In this document: one piece after another, positions 1-7,730 of the stretch
Layout: the number at the start of each line of letters is the position of its first letter
How positions within the stretch are numbered: position 1 is the first letter of the stretch
NCBI GenBank assembly: GCA_024279275.1
Contig: JAJRRS010000189.1
Span: forward strand, 1-33,687
Length of the DNA stretch: 33,687 bases
Reading direction: 5' to 3'
DNA from: Planctomycetota bacterium
GTDB lineage: Bacteria; Planctomycetota; Phycisphaerae; Phycisphaerales; Phycisphaeraceae
Notes under the pieces: generated by a model
The model's database searches: none
Told to the model about the DNA's origin: nothing
The model's input: the letters and a program-made list of their open reading frames with translations, nothing else
Position numbers and translations under genes: made by a program

Positions 1-1
1 C

Positions 2-16
2 TGGCACCCCCGTTGC
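2..16 (+). promoter_or_regulatory. Sigma-54 (RpoN) -24/-12 promoter
   Basis: The sequence TGGCAC, five bases, TTGC matches the core RpoN consensus at every defined position, with the invariant GG and GC separated by exactly 10 bases. Transcription should begin near base 27-28, upstream of all the flagellar genes. RpoN control of rod and hook genes is established in many bacteria; that it applies here is inferred. Any enhancer site would lie upstream of the window. Confidence 0.7.
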
Positions 17-87
17 GTTCTGACCGGGGGCGGCGTGCCGTTGCGCCGCATTGGAAGTTCAGCCTCGTTGACAGGATGTATCAAGCG

Positions 88-312
88 ATGAATGAACAGG
101 TCTGGTTGCCTTTGATCCGATCTTCGAGCCAGCAGACGCTGGGCGAAGCGATACTGCGTCTGGCCTCTTTGGCGCAGGCGTCGCATCAGCAACAGACCGC
201 GGACGGTTACCACGGAGGAGATGTCAGCGATGTATGGGTCGACGGACCGGCCCCGCAGGACGTAGTCGCCGTCAACATCGACGGCTTGGACCACACGGAG
301 GTGGACCGATGA
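88..312 (+). CDS. Small hypothetical protein upstream of flgF
   Basis: This is an unrecognised 74-residue ORF. Its stop codon overlaps the flgF start as ATGA, the usual sign of translational coupling. The frame is open back to the window edge, but the RpoN promoter at 2-16 should start transcripts near base 28, so starts before that cannot be used. I chose ATG 88 because AGGA at 73-76 is a possible ribosome site; ATG 76 is an alternative. The product is soluble-looking, helical and Gln/Ala-rich in the first half and Asp/Val-rich in the second, with no signal peptide or membrane segment. It may be a small flagellar accessory protein or only a leader that couples translation to flgF. No family was recognised. 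Confidence 0.4.
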   Translation: MNEQVWLPLIRSSSQQTLGEAILRLASLAQASHQQQTADGYHGGDVSDVWVDGPAPQDVVAVNIDGLDHTEVDR

Positions 313-1094
313 ACTACGGCCTGTATCTGTCCGCTTCCGGCGTCTTGTCCAATACCTATCGGCAGGACGTCTTTGCAAATAACCTGGCGAACGTCGAGAC
401 ACCCGGCTTCAAGCCCGACATGCCCTCGATACGTCAGCGCGACCCAGAAGCCATCGAAGACAACCTGGGCTTCCAAGGCGCAAACGAATTACTCGACCGA
501 CTAGGCGGCGGCGTCCTCGCAGGCAGGCAGCGCATCAACTTCACCCAGGGCGCGCCACGCCTCACTAACAACCCACTGGATGCCGCGCTCACTCTGAAAA
601 ACCAGTTCTTCGCCATCCAGACGATCGACACCGACACCGGCGAAACCCAGGTACGCCTGACCCGCGACGGCCGATTTACGATGGACGGAAACACCAAGGA
701 ACTAATCACACAGTCAGGCCACCGCGTTCTGAACGCCTCGGACCAACCCATCGTCCTCGATGGCGAGGGTGTCGCATCCATCAGCGAAAACGGCCAGATC
801 CTGCTCAATGGCCAACCCACCGGACAGCAACTCCAGATATCTCAGGTCAACAACCTGGACTCCCTGACCAAACTCGGCCAAGGCCTGTTCGCCTTCCAAG
901 GCAAAGACATCAGAGAAGCAGTCCAGAACCCAAGTATCAAGCCCGGCTTCATTGAAGCCAGCGGCGTCGATCCCATCATGACCATGATGCAGATCGTCGC
1001 CGCCACCAAGGCCGCCACTGGCAACGCCAACATGATTAAGTATCACGACAAGATCCTCGACCAGGCGGTCAACACACTGGGGCGAGTCGGTTAA
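309..1094 (+). CDS. flgF: Flagellar basal-body rod protein FlgF
   Basis: FlgF is an axial protein of the proximal rod, assembled in the periplasm after type III export. The 261-residue product begins MNYGLYLSASG and then has NNLANVETPGFKPD (about residues 25-38), the flagellar rod/hook N-terminal signature. The C-terminal block VDPIMTMMQIVAATKAA is the matching axial-protein helix. Length agrees with the family (about 250). An in-frame ATG at 234 would add 25 Arg/Gly-rich residues unlike any rod protein. ATG 309 has GGAGGTGG at 297-304 and fits the family N-terminus. It is followed after 53 bases by flgG, the usual pairing. FlgF rather than FlgG is chosen because the next gene is the better FlgG match. 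Confidence 0.9.
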   Translation: MNYGLYLSASGVLSNTYRQDVFANNLANVETPGFKPDMPSIRQRDPEAIEDNLGFQGANELLDRLGGGVLAGRQRINFTQGAPRLTNNPLDAALTLKNQFFAIQTIDTDTGETQVRLTRDGRFTMDGNTKELITQSGHRVLNASDQPIVLDGEGVASISENGQILLNGQPTGQQLQISQVNNLDSLTKLGQGLFAFQGKDIREAVQNPSIKPGFIEASGVDPIMTMMQIVAATKAATGNANMIKYHDKILDQAVNTLGRVG

Positions 1095-1147
1095 TTGATG
1101 TTCGAGTTTCACCCGGCACTCACGCCGACGCAATGATGAGGTAATCC

Positions 1148-1957
1148 ATGGCCATCGCAGCACTACATTCAGCAGCCTCGGGACTTAGCGCCCTCTCCAC
1201 CTCCATCGACGTCACCGCCAACAACCTCGCCAACGCCAACACCGTCGGCTTCAAGGCTTCTCGCACCAACTTCGAAGACCTCATGTATCTCCAAAAAGCC
1301 CAACCCGGCGTCGAAAACGCCAACGGCGATCAACGACCCGCTGGCATCCAGGTCGGCCTTGGTACACGTCTCAGCAACACACAGGCTGACTTCACCATCG
1401 GCAGCCCACTATCCACCGGCCAGGACTTCGACATGATGATCCAGGGCGAAGGATTCTTTAAGGTCTCCATACTCCCCGATCAGGGCGACGGCATCGGATA
1501 CACGCGAGCAGGCAACCTCTTTAGAAATAGAGACGGCGACCTGGTCCTGGGCAACAGTAACGGCCCACGCATCGAACCCGTCATCAACATCCCCGAAGGC
1601 ATCACCGGCATCGAAATCTCAGAAGACGGCACGATCTCAGGCTTCGCACCCGGGGCCGTCGAACCGACTCAACTCGGCCAAGTCGAGATATCCACCTTCG
1701 TCAATCGCGCAGGACTCGAATCCATCGGCGGAAACATCTTCACCGAAACCACTTCCTCAGGCGCACCCATCTCCGGCACGCCCGGCGAGGGAACACTCGG
1801 CACAATCCTGCACAGGTATCTCGAATCTTCCAACGTCGATCCGGTCATCGAACTGGTCACGCTGATCAAAACACAACGCGCCTTCGAGATGAACAGCCAA
1901 ACCATCCAGGCCGCCGACGAGGCACTCCAAGTCATCGGCAACCTCAGCAGGTTCTAA
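1148..1957 (+). CDS. flgG: Flagellar distal rod protein FlgG
   Basis: FlgG forms the distal rod, the drive shaft passing through the P and L rings. The 269-residue protein has the N-terminal axial motif ANNLANANTVGFKASR (about residues 24-39). Its C-terminal block, from LESSNVDPVIELVTLI to NSQTIQAADEALQ, is nearly diagnostic of FlgG. Length is normal (about 260). GAGG at 1137-1141 supplies a Shine-Dalgarno seven bases before the ATG. It lies between flgF and flgA in the same direction, with no promoter or terminator seen in the short gaps. Confidence 0.95.
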   Translation: MAIAALHSAASGLSALSTSIDVTANNLANANTVGFKASRTNFEDLMYLQKAQPGVENANGDQRPAGIQVGLGTRLSNTQADFTIGSPLSTGQDFDMMIQGEGFFKVSILPDQGDGIGYTRAGNLFRNRDGDLVLGNSNGPRIEPVINIPEGITGIEISEDGTISGFAPGAVEPTQLGQVEISTFVNRAGLESIGGNIFTETTSSGAPISGTPGEGTLGTILHRYLESSNVDPVIELVTLIKTQRAFEMNSQTIQAADEALQVIGNLSRF

Positions 1958-2005
1958 GTAAGTGATTAACGCCCGACAGGCCATGACTCAGTAAGGACGA
2001 CCGTG

Positions 2006-3124
2006 ATGTTTGATATCAAGCCTGACAACACACCAGGAGCAACCCTCCGCAGGCTTCTGCTTCTTCTGCTCATGGCTGTGGTCATGGCGTTTGGAATCGC
2101 CGCCCGCGCCGACTCCGTCAGGCTCTACGATCAGGTCGGCGTAGAGGGTCCAACCGTCACCCTCGCTCACGTCGCTCAACTACAAGGCACCTCAGCACAG
2201 TTGCATGGCAACATAGTCCTGGCAACACTCGAAGACGGCCACGCCCAATACACCGTCACACTCGACGCCATCGAAAAAGCACTCGACGACGCCGGCGTCA
2301 ACTGGGGACGCGTCTCCCTAAGAGGCTTCAACACCTGCCTTGTCACACGCATCACCCAGCCACAAATCGCAACCCCAGACCAAGGCCAAGCCGTCGCCGC
2401 AAACATCGAGACACCCATCGGCCTGCAAACCGCGATGACACTCCGGGGCGTACTTGAACAACACATCAACGACCGCGCCGCTTCGCAATTGGGCGACATC
2501 CGTATCGACTTCTCAGAACGCGACGCCAAAAAACTGGACATCCCGATCCTAGGCCGATCCATCGAGATCGAACCGATCTCCACAAATACCCTCGGCAAAG
2601 TCCCCGTCGTGATCCGCCTATACGACGCACAACGCATCGCCGAAACGATCCGCGTCAACGCCAAGGTCCAACACGTCCTCCTCGCGGTCGTCGCCGACGG
2701 CCCGATCGCACGCGGCGAAGTCTTCACCCGCAGCCGATTAAAAGTCCAAGAGTGCTACGTCGACGATAACGCCGTCACACCCATCACCGACCCCACCGCA
2801 ATCATCGGGAAAGAATCATCCATCTCATTGCGTGCTGGCGAGATGATCAGCATACGCAAGGTTAAGTCGCCGATCATGGTCAAACGTGGCGAACACGTCG
2901 AGGTCCGCTGTTTCATCGGTGGCCTGATCGTCAAGACCACCGGCTACGCCGCCGAAAACGGCTCACTCGACGACCTGATCAGACTACGCAGCGATTCCAC
3001 CGGCGAAGACTACTACGCCGTCGTTACCGGCCGACATCAGGCCGTCGTTTCCTCATCCGTTACACCCATGGCTCCGGTAGTTACCACCCTCGCCAACAGC
3101 CAATCCCAGGGGGTCGCACCTTGA
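2006..3124 (+). CDS. flgA: Flagella basal body P-ring formation protein FlgA
   Basis: FlgA is the periplasmic chaperone for assembly of FlgI into the P ring. The 372-residue product starts with a signal peptide (Arg-Arg, then a Leu/Val-rich core at about residues 15-32, cleavage near ARA-DS). Its C-terminal third is the FlgA SAF region: VADGPIARGEVFTRSRL, then ITDPTAIIGKESSISLRAGE, then a beta-rich tail. At 372 residues it is longer than the E. coli protein (219); the extra length is N-terminal. A GTG at 2003 is in frame, but ATG 2006 is better placed behind AAGGACG (1993-1999). Its stop overlaps the flgH start by four bases. Confidence 0.88.
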   Translation: MFDIKPDNTPGATLRRLLLLLLMAVVMAFGIAARADSVRLYDQVGVEGPTVTLAHVAQLQGTSAQLHGNIVLATLEDGHAQYTVTLDAIEKALDDAGVNWGRVSLRGFNTCLVTRITQPQIATPDQGQAVAANIETPIGLQTAMTLRGVLEQHINDRAASQLGDIRIDFSERDAKKLDIPILGRSIEIEPISTNTLGKVPVVIRLYDAQRIAETIRVNAKVQHVLLAVVADGPIARGEVFTRSRLKVQECYVDDNAVTPITDPTAIIGKESSISLRAGEMISIRKVKSPIMVKRGEHVEVRCFIGGLIVKTTGYAAENGSLDDLIRLRSDSTGEDYYAVVTGRHQAVVSSSVTPMAPVVTTLANSQSQGVAP

Positions 3125-3843
3125 AATCGTTTGTCTCCACACTGCTATTCATAACCGTATCCGTAACGGCCATGCCCGCCATGCCCGCTTCCGGCCAGTC
3201 GTCTTCACTGTATCTCCGTCAGGAACCAGTCGCTTCTTCACCCGCCCAACCACAGACCCAAGGCACCGGCCAACTCTCCCCAGCTATCGCCGCCAGCAGC
3301 TACATCGCCGTGCTGTTACCCGAACCCAGGCAATTCATCAAGAACGATTTGGTCACCATCATCATCCGTGAATCCTTCAAGACAGATCTGCGATCCATCT
3401 TGAAAACCGAGAAGGATGTCGAACTCGCAGCGGAAATCACAGCCATGCCCCAGTTGGAGAAGCTCCTGGAACTGATGGTCACGCCCGAAACTTTCCCCAG
3501 CGGAAACCCCAAACTCGGCGTCACCGCCACCACCGACATGGATGGCAAAGGCCGATACCAACGTACCGAAAGCATGACCGGTCGGATGACCGCACGCATT
3601 GTCGATGTCAAGCCCAACGGCACGCTCGTACTCGAAGCACACCAGTCAGTCGCCAATGACGACGAGATACAAGCCATCATCCTCACAGGCACCTGCCGAG
3701 CCTCGGACATCACCATCGACAACACCGTCCTCTCCTCCGAACTCTACGACCTGAGCCTCAGCAAGCAACACAAGGGCGAGCTTAAAAAAGCAACCTCCAA
3801 GGGATTCCTGACCAAGTTCTTCGAGGCAGTATTTAACTTTTAA
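3121..3843 (+). CDS. flgH: Flagellar L-ring protein FlgH
   Basis: FlgH forms the outer-membrane L-ring bushing. The 240-residue protein has the family core: NDLVTIIIRESF (about residues 74-85), DMDGKGRYQRTESMTGRMTA, then IVDVKPNGTLVLEAHQSV near the middle, and the C-terminal LSSELYDLSL region. Translation starts at a TTG that overlaps the flgA stop (TTGA), with AGGGGGT at 3108-3114 as ribosome site. The signal peptide ends in an AMPASG-like site with no cysteine, so the lipobox of enterobacterial FlgH is missing. The position between flgA and flgI and the TTGA overlap indicate co-translation. Confidence 0.9.
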   Translation: MKSFVSTLLFITVSVTAMPAMPASGQSSSLYLRQEPVASSPAQPQTQGTGQLSPAIAASSYIAVLLPEPRQFIKNDLVTIIIRESFKTDLRSILKTEKDVELAAEITAMPQLEKLLELMVTPETFPSGNPKLGVTATTDMDGKGRYQRTESMTGRMTARIVDVKPNGTLVLEAHQSVANDDEIQAIILTGTCRASDITIDNTVLSSELYDLSLSKQHKGELKKATSKGFLTKFFEAVFNF

Positions 3844-3896
3844 TCCCAATAGATTCCCGGGCCGATCGTCAGCGAGCCATAGAAAAGAAGTAATAG

Positions 3897-4982
3897 ATGA
3901 AACCACCTAACGTCCAATGGATACTCGGCCTCTTGATCGCCACGACCCTCGCCGTCGCGCCAGCAGCCGCCGTACAGGTCCAAGACATCGCCCGCCTCAA
4001 AGGTTCCGAATCCAACAAAATCATCGGCATGGGCCTGGTCGTCGGACTCAACGGCACAGGCGACGGCGGCAAATTTATGCCCGCCATGAGACCCCTTGCA
4101 CAGATGATCGGCCGATTCGTCGATCCCAACACCGTCGCCGCAGAACTCAAAGACGCCAAGAACGTCGCACTCGTCTCCATCACCGCCGAACTCCCCGCCA
4201 CTGGCGTCCGGGAAGGCGATCTTGTTAAGGTCCGCATCTCCTCCGTCGGACCCGCCAAAAGCCTTAAAGGCGGCACCCTCTTTATGACGCCGCTCATGGG
4301 CCCCACCCCAGGCTCCGAACGAATCTTCGCTTTCGCCGAAGGTTCCATCAGCATCGAAGACGAAGACAACCCCACCGTCGGCATAATCGATAGCGGCGCT
4401 ACCCTCACCCGCGACATCATGACGCAGAACGTCCACAACGGGCAGATCACTCTCGTCATCGACTCAGAGCACGCCTCCTGGCCCGTCGCTCGCAACCTCG
4501 CGCAAAATATCAACGACGAACTCACACCCGAAGGCCCGCAGATCGCTCGCGCCATCAGCCCACAAAACGTCACCGTCCAGATCCCCATGTGGGAACGCAA
4601 CGACCCATCCTTGTTCCTAAGCAAGCTCATGGTCATGTCCTTCCCCATCTCGCTGATGCCCATCGAAGCACGCGTTGTCATCAACGAACGCACCGGAACC
4701 ATCGTCATGTCAGGCAACGTCGAAATCAGCCCCGTCGTGATCTCCAAGAGAGGCCTGACCATCACCCAACTCAACCCACCACCCATCCCCGATGAACTCA
4801 ACCCCATCGCCGCCGAACAACGCTTCATCGGCGTCGATCCCGCTCGCCGAGGCGGCGCTCGGCTCGCCGACCTGATCGAAGCCTTCAACCAGCTAAAAGT
4901 CGATGCAACAGACCGCATCGAAATCATCAAAGCCATCGACACCGCAGGACACCTCCACGCCAAGCTCATCTTCGAGCAATAA
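3897..4982 (+). CDS. flgI: Flagellar P-ring protein FlgI
   Basis: FlgI polymerises in the periplasm at the peptidoglycan layer to form the P ring. The 361-residue protein has a signal peptide (residues 1 to about 25, AAA-VQ cleavage). It also has the hallmark block VQDIARLKGSESNKIIGMGL, then VVGLNGTGDGG, and later MPIEARVVINERTGTIVMSG. It ends with the usual GGARLADLIEAFNQLKV stretch. Length is typical (about 365). The start is ATG 3897 behind AGAAG; the 53-base gap after flgH has no evident terminator. Three bases separate its stop from flgJ. Confidence 0.95.
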   Translation: MKPPNVQWILGLLIATTLAVAPAAAVQVQDIARLKGSESNKIIGMGLVVGLNGTGDGGKFMPAMRPLAQMIGRFVDPNTVAAELKDAKNVALVSITAELPATGVREGDLVKVRISSVGPAKSLKGGTLFMTPLMGPTPGSERIFAFAEGSISIEDEDNPTVGIIDSGATLTRDIMTQNVHNGQITLVIDSEHASWPVARNLAQNINDELTPEGPQIARAISPQNVTVQIPMWERNDPSLFLSKLMVMSFPISLMPIEARVVINERTGTIVMSGNVEISPVVISKRGLTITQLNPPPIPDELNPIAAEQRFIGVDPARRGGARLADLIEAFNQLKVDATDRIEIIKAIDTAGHLHAKLIFEQ

Positions 4983-4984
4983 AC

Positions 4985-5398
4985 ATGAACATCCAGGCAC
5001 CCAACATCACGACGCCCACCACCACCCCGCTTGCCTTCCCCAAGCCCACCGGCGACCGCTTTGCGCGTGAACTCCGGGCCGTCGAATCAGCCATCAGCAC
5101 CGACGGACTCGATCCCGAAAAAGCAAAAATACTACGCAAATCCGCCGAACAACTCGTCGCCACCACATTCATCATGCCCATGCTCGCAAAAATGCGCGAA
5201 GACCCCTTCAAGAGCGACCTCTTCCACGGCGGGCAAACCGAAGAAATCTTCGGCCAACGAATGGACACCATCCTCGCCGAACGCATCGTCGCCAAAGCCG
5301 ACTTCGCCATCGTCGATGCCGTCTACCAATCCATCGCAAACCGCGCGGCATCCTCGCTCGGCAACAACATAAACAAGGGGCTTGATACCCATGGATAA
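4985..5398 (+). CDS. flgJ: Rod-binding protein FlgJ, N-terminal domain only
   Basis: The 137-residue protein matches the rod-binding half of FlgJ, which caps and scaffolds the growing rod. The key region is QLVATTFIMPMLAKMREDPF (about residues 55-74), followed by FHGGQTEEIFGQRMD. The C-terminal muramidase domain of enteric FlgJ is absent, as in many non-gammaproteobacterial versions, so a separate lytic enzyme must open the peptidoglycan. The gene starts three bases after flgI, and its last eight bases overlap the start of the next gene, so the three are tightly coupled. The name rests on both sequence and context. Confidence 0.82.
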   Translation: MNIQAPNITTPTTTPLAFPKPTGDRFARELRAVESAISTDGLDPEKAKILRKSAEQLVATTFIMPMLAKMREDPFKSDLFHGGQTEEIFGQRMDTILAERIVAKADFAIVDAVYQSIANRAASSLGNNINKGLDTHG

Positions 5399-5909
5399 TA
5401 AAAACACGCCCACCCAGGTCACACAACTCGAAAAAATACTCCGCCAGCAACTAAGTCTCCACGGAGAGTTGTTGCAGCTGCTCAAGAACAAACGCGACGT
5501 ACTCCGCAGCAGCGACACGCACGCCGTCATCTCCCTGTGCACACTTGAGCACGAGAAGATACAAAAAATCGCCGACCTCGAAAAACAACGCCTGAACATG
5601 ATCGCGGACCTGACCCTGACGATCGACCCGCAAGCCAAAGAGCCTTTGCGCATCTGTGCACTCGCCGAGCGCCTCGATGAACCCGTGCGGGGCAGGCTGT
5701 TAGTCCTGCGACAGCAGCTCCTTGAACGGATGAAAGCCGTGCAACAGGAAACAGGCATTGTCCGCAGAGCCACCGAAACCCTTGCCAAGCACATGCACGG
5801 CATCGTCCAAACAATCGGCGCACTCTCCGCAGGTGCCTCAACCTACGGCAGCAGGGGAGCGTTCCCCCAGAGCAACACCGCCGTCAGCACCTTCAGCGCC
5901 ACCGCGTAA
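5391..5909 (+). CDS. flgN: FlgN-family flagellar chaperone (probable)
   Basis: FlgN proteins bind unfolded FlgK and FlgL in the cytoplasm and pass them to the export gate. This 172-residue product is almost wholly helical with heptad-like Leu/Gln patterning at about residues 10-145, and ends in a low-complexity Ser/Thr/Ala tail. Weak conservation is normal for FlgN. Length (about 140-170) and the position immediately before flgK and flgL are the main support. ATG 5391 is preferred over the in-frame TTG 5382, because AAGGGG at 5375-5380 is correctly spaced only for the ATG. It overlaps flgJ by eight bases. Confidence 0.68.
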   Translation: MDNKNTPTQVTQLEKILRQQLSLHGELLQLLKNKRDVLRSSDTHAVISLCTLEHEKIQKIADLEKQRLNMIADLTLTIDPQAKEPLRICALAERLDEPVRGRLLVLRQQLLERMKAVQQETGIVRRATETLAKHMHGIVQTIGALSAGASTYGSRGAFPQSNTAVSTFSATA

Positions 5910-5924
5910 CACCCCGTTTTTAAG

Positions 5925-5950
5925 GCTAATTGCTAACAGCTAAACGCTAA
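5925..5950 (+). repeat. GCTAA short-word tract between flgN and flgK
   Basis: Four spaced copies of GCTAA (GCTAAT, GCTAAC, GCTAAA, GCTAAA) occur within 26 bases of the 54-base gap. The tract is AT-richer than its neighbours and has no obvious stem. AAGG inside or just after it may serve as the flgK ribosome site. Confidence 0.55.
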
Positions 5951-5963
5951 AGGCTTCTAACTC

Positions 5964-7682
5964 ATGGGACTCATCGGTTCACTACAGGTCGGGCGGACAG
6001 GGCTTCTTGCATCGCAAGCAGCCCTGCAGGTCGCCGGTCAAAACCTGGCGAACCTTGCCACCGAAGGCTATCGCCGCCAGACGATATCCCTCGCACCCGA
6101 ACGATCTCAAGAGATCGGCCCGGGCCTGTTCCTAGGTAGAGGGGTGAAAATCGATTCGATCACCCGCGTTATCGACGAAGCTCTGGAAGCACGATTACGC
6201 GGTTCGATCTCCGACCAGTCCGCCTCACAAGTCCGCCAGCAACTGCTCGGCCGCATCGAGGCCATCGAAAACGAGTTCTCCGGCACAGACCTGTCCAACG
6301 CACTGAACGAGTTCTTCAACGCCTTCAGTCAACTATCAAACAACCCCCAGGATATATCTAACCGCACGCTCCTGGTCGAACAGGCCAGCAGCCTCACCGG
6401 ATTCATCCGCGACCTTAACGCCGAACTCGGCAACGTCCAACGCCAGACCATCAGCCAGACCGACCAGACCGTTGAAGCCGTCAACGACCTCCTGACAAGA
6501 ATCGCCAGACTCAACACACAGGTCGCCGTCCAGAGCCGAGGCGCCGGCGGCGCACCAGGCCTGCGCGACCAACGCGATCAACTTCTTTCCGAGCTGTCGC
6601 AATTCCTGGATATCTCCACCGTCGAACAACCCAGCGGTTCGGTTGATGTCTTCGTCGGATCGCTACCGATCGTCCTGAATAACAACAGCCGCGGCGTCGA
6701 GCTACTCAAAGAATCCGTCAATGGCCAGATCGTAACCAAGGTCGTCATCTCCGCCGACAAAAGCCCCCTCGATATCACCTCCGGCGAACTGGGCGCTTTG
6801 ATCCAATTCAAAGAGCAAGATATCCAGGACGCGCTCGATGCGCTCGACTCACTCTCCGCACAACTGATCTTCCAGGTCAACCGCATCCATTCCCGGGGTC
6901 AAGGCCTCGACCTGGTGAACAGCGTCACCGGCGCCACCGCCGTCACCGACCCCACCGTTGCACTCAACGACCCAGCCACCGACCTGACGATCCGCCCCAC
7001 ACACGGATCGTTCCAGATGCACGTCGTTCAGAAATCCACCGGCCAAGTTATCACCACCACCATCAACATCGACCTGGACGGCGTCAACCCCGCCAGCGAC
7101 ACCACCCTCGTCAGCCTCGCCGCAGACATTGATGCCGCCTCCAACATCACCGCGACCGTCACCTCCGACGGCCGACTTCAGATCACCGCAGACACCAGCG
7201 ACTTCCAGATCAGCTTCAGCGACGACAACTCCGACACCCTCGCCGTCCTGGGGATCAACACCTTCTTCACCGGAACCGATGCGTTCGACATCCGCGTCAA
7301 TCAGGTATTGGCGACCAGCCCACGGCTCATCGCAGCCGCTGCCGCCGGTGCCACCGGTGCCAACCCGGGGAACAACAACAACGCCCTTGAGATCGCCGCC
7401 CTACGCGACCTGGGACTCACCGAACTCAACGGCCTGAGCCTCAGCCAGCACTGGAGCCGTCACGTCGAAGACTTCGCCGTCCGCCAGGGCCAAGCCCGCC
7501 AGCAGTTCCAAGCCGACACCGTTATCCGTGAAGGCCTCACCGCCCAACAACAGTCGATCTCCGGCGTGAACGCCGACGAAGAAGCCATCAACCTGATCCA
7601 GTTCCAACGAGCCTTCCAGGCAAGCGCCAGGTTCCTGACCATCATCGACGAAATGTTAGACACACTCATCGCAGCCGTGTAA
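5964..7682 (+). CDS. flgK: Flagellar hook-associated protein 1 (FlgK)
   Basis: FlgK is the first hook-filament junction protein. The 572-residue product has the N-terminal axial block LQVAGQNLANLATEGYRRQT (about residues 22-41). Its C-terminal signature runs from SGVNADEEAINLIQFQRAFQ to FLTIIDEMLDTL, both classic for FlgK. The middle (about residues 330-430) is a variable beta-rich, Thr/Asp-rich surface domain. Length is within the family range (450-650). The start ATG 5964 follows AAAGG. It is followed by flgL after a 48-base repeat-filled gap. Confidence 0.95.
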   Translation: MGLIGSLQVGRTGLLASQAALQVAGQNLANLATEGYRRQTISLAPERSQEIGPGLFLGRGVKIDSITRVIDEALEARLRGSISDQSASQVRQQLLGRIEAIENEFSGTDLSNALNEFFNAFSQLSNNPQDISNRTLLVEQASSLTGFIRDLNAELGNVQRQTISQTDQTVEAVNDLLTRIARLNTQVAVQSRGAGGAPGLRDQRDQLLSELSQFLDISTVEQPSGSVDVFVGSLPIVLNNNSRGVELLKESVNGQIVTKVVISADKSPLDITSGELGALIQFKEQDIQDALDALDSLSAQLIFQVNRIHSRGQGLDLVNSVTGATAVTDPTVALNDPATDLTIRPTHGSFQMHVVQKSTGQVITTTINIDLDGVNPASDTTLVSLAADIDAASNITATVTSDGRLQITADTSDFQISFSDDNSDTLAVLGINTFFTGTDAFDIRVNQVLATSPRLIAAAAAGATGANPGNNNNALEIAALRDLGLTELNGLSLSQHWSRHVEDFAVRQGQARQQFQADTVIREGLTAQQQSISGVNADEEAINLIQFQRAFQASARFLTIIDEMLDTLIAAV

Positions 7683-7720
7683 CCAGAACCCAGAACCCAG
7701 ACCCAGACCCTAGACCCCAG
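7683..7720 (+). repeat. CCCAGA short-word tract between flgK and flgL
   Basis: The 38 bases after the flgK stop are nearly all repeats of the words CCCAGAA and CCCAGAC, with one CCCTAGA variant. It is C/A-only apart from G and one T, with no stem. It fills most of the spacer before flgL and contains no convincing Shine-Dalgarno. Confidence 0.55.
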
Positions 7721-7730
7721 GCACTGAACA

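Noticed and set aside
234..308. N-terminal extension of flgF from ATG 234
   Set aside because: The extra residues are Arg/Gly-rich and unlike rod proteins; ATG 309 has its own GGAGGTGG and fits the family N-terminus.
3869..4969. Long minus-strand ORF of 366 codons
   Set aside because: It is antisense to flgI, which is a clear family member. The ORF has a Ser/Met/Arg-rich composition typical of a shadow frame in GC-rich DNA.
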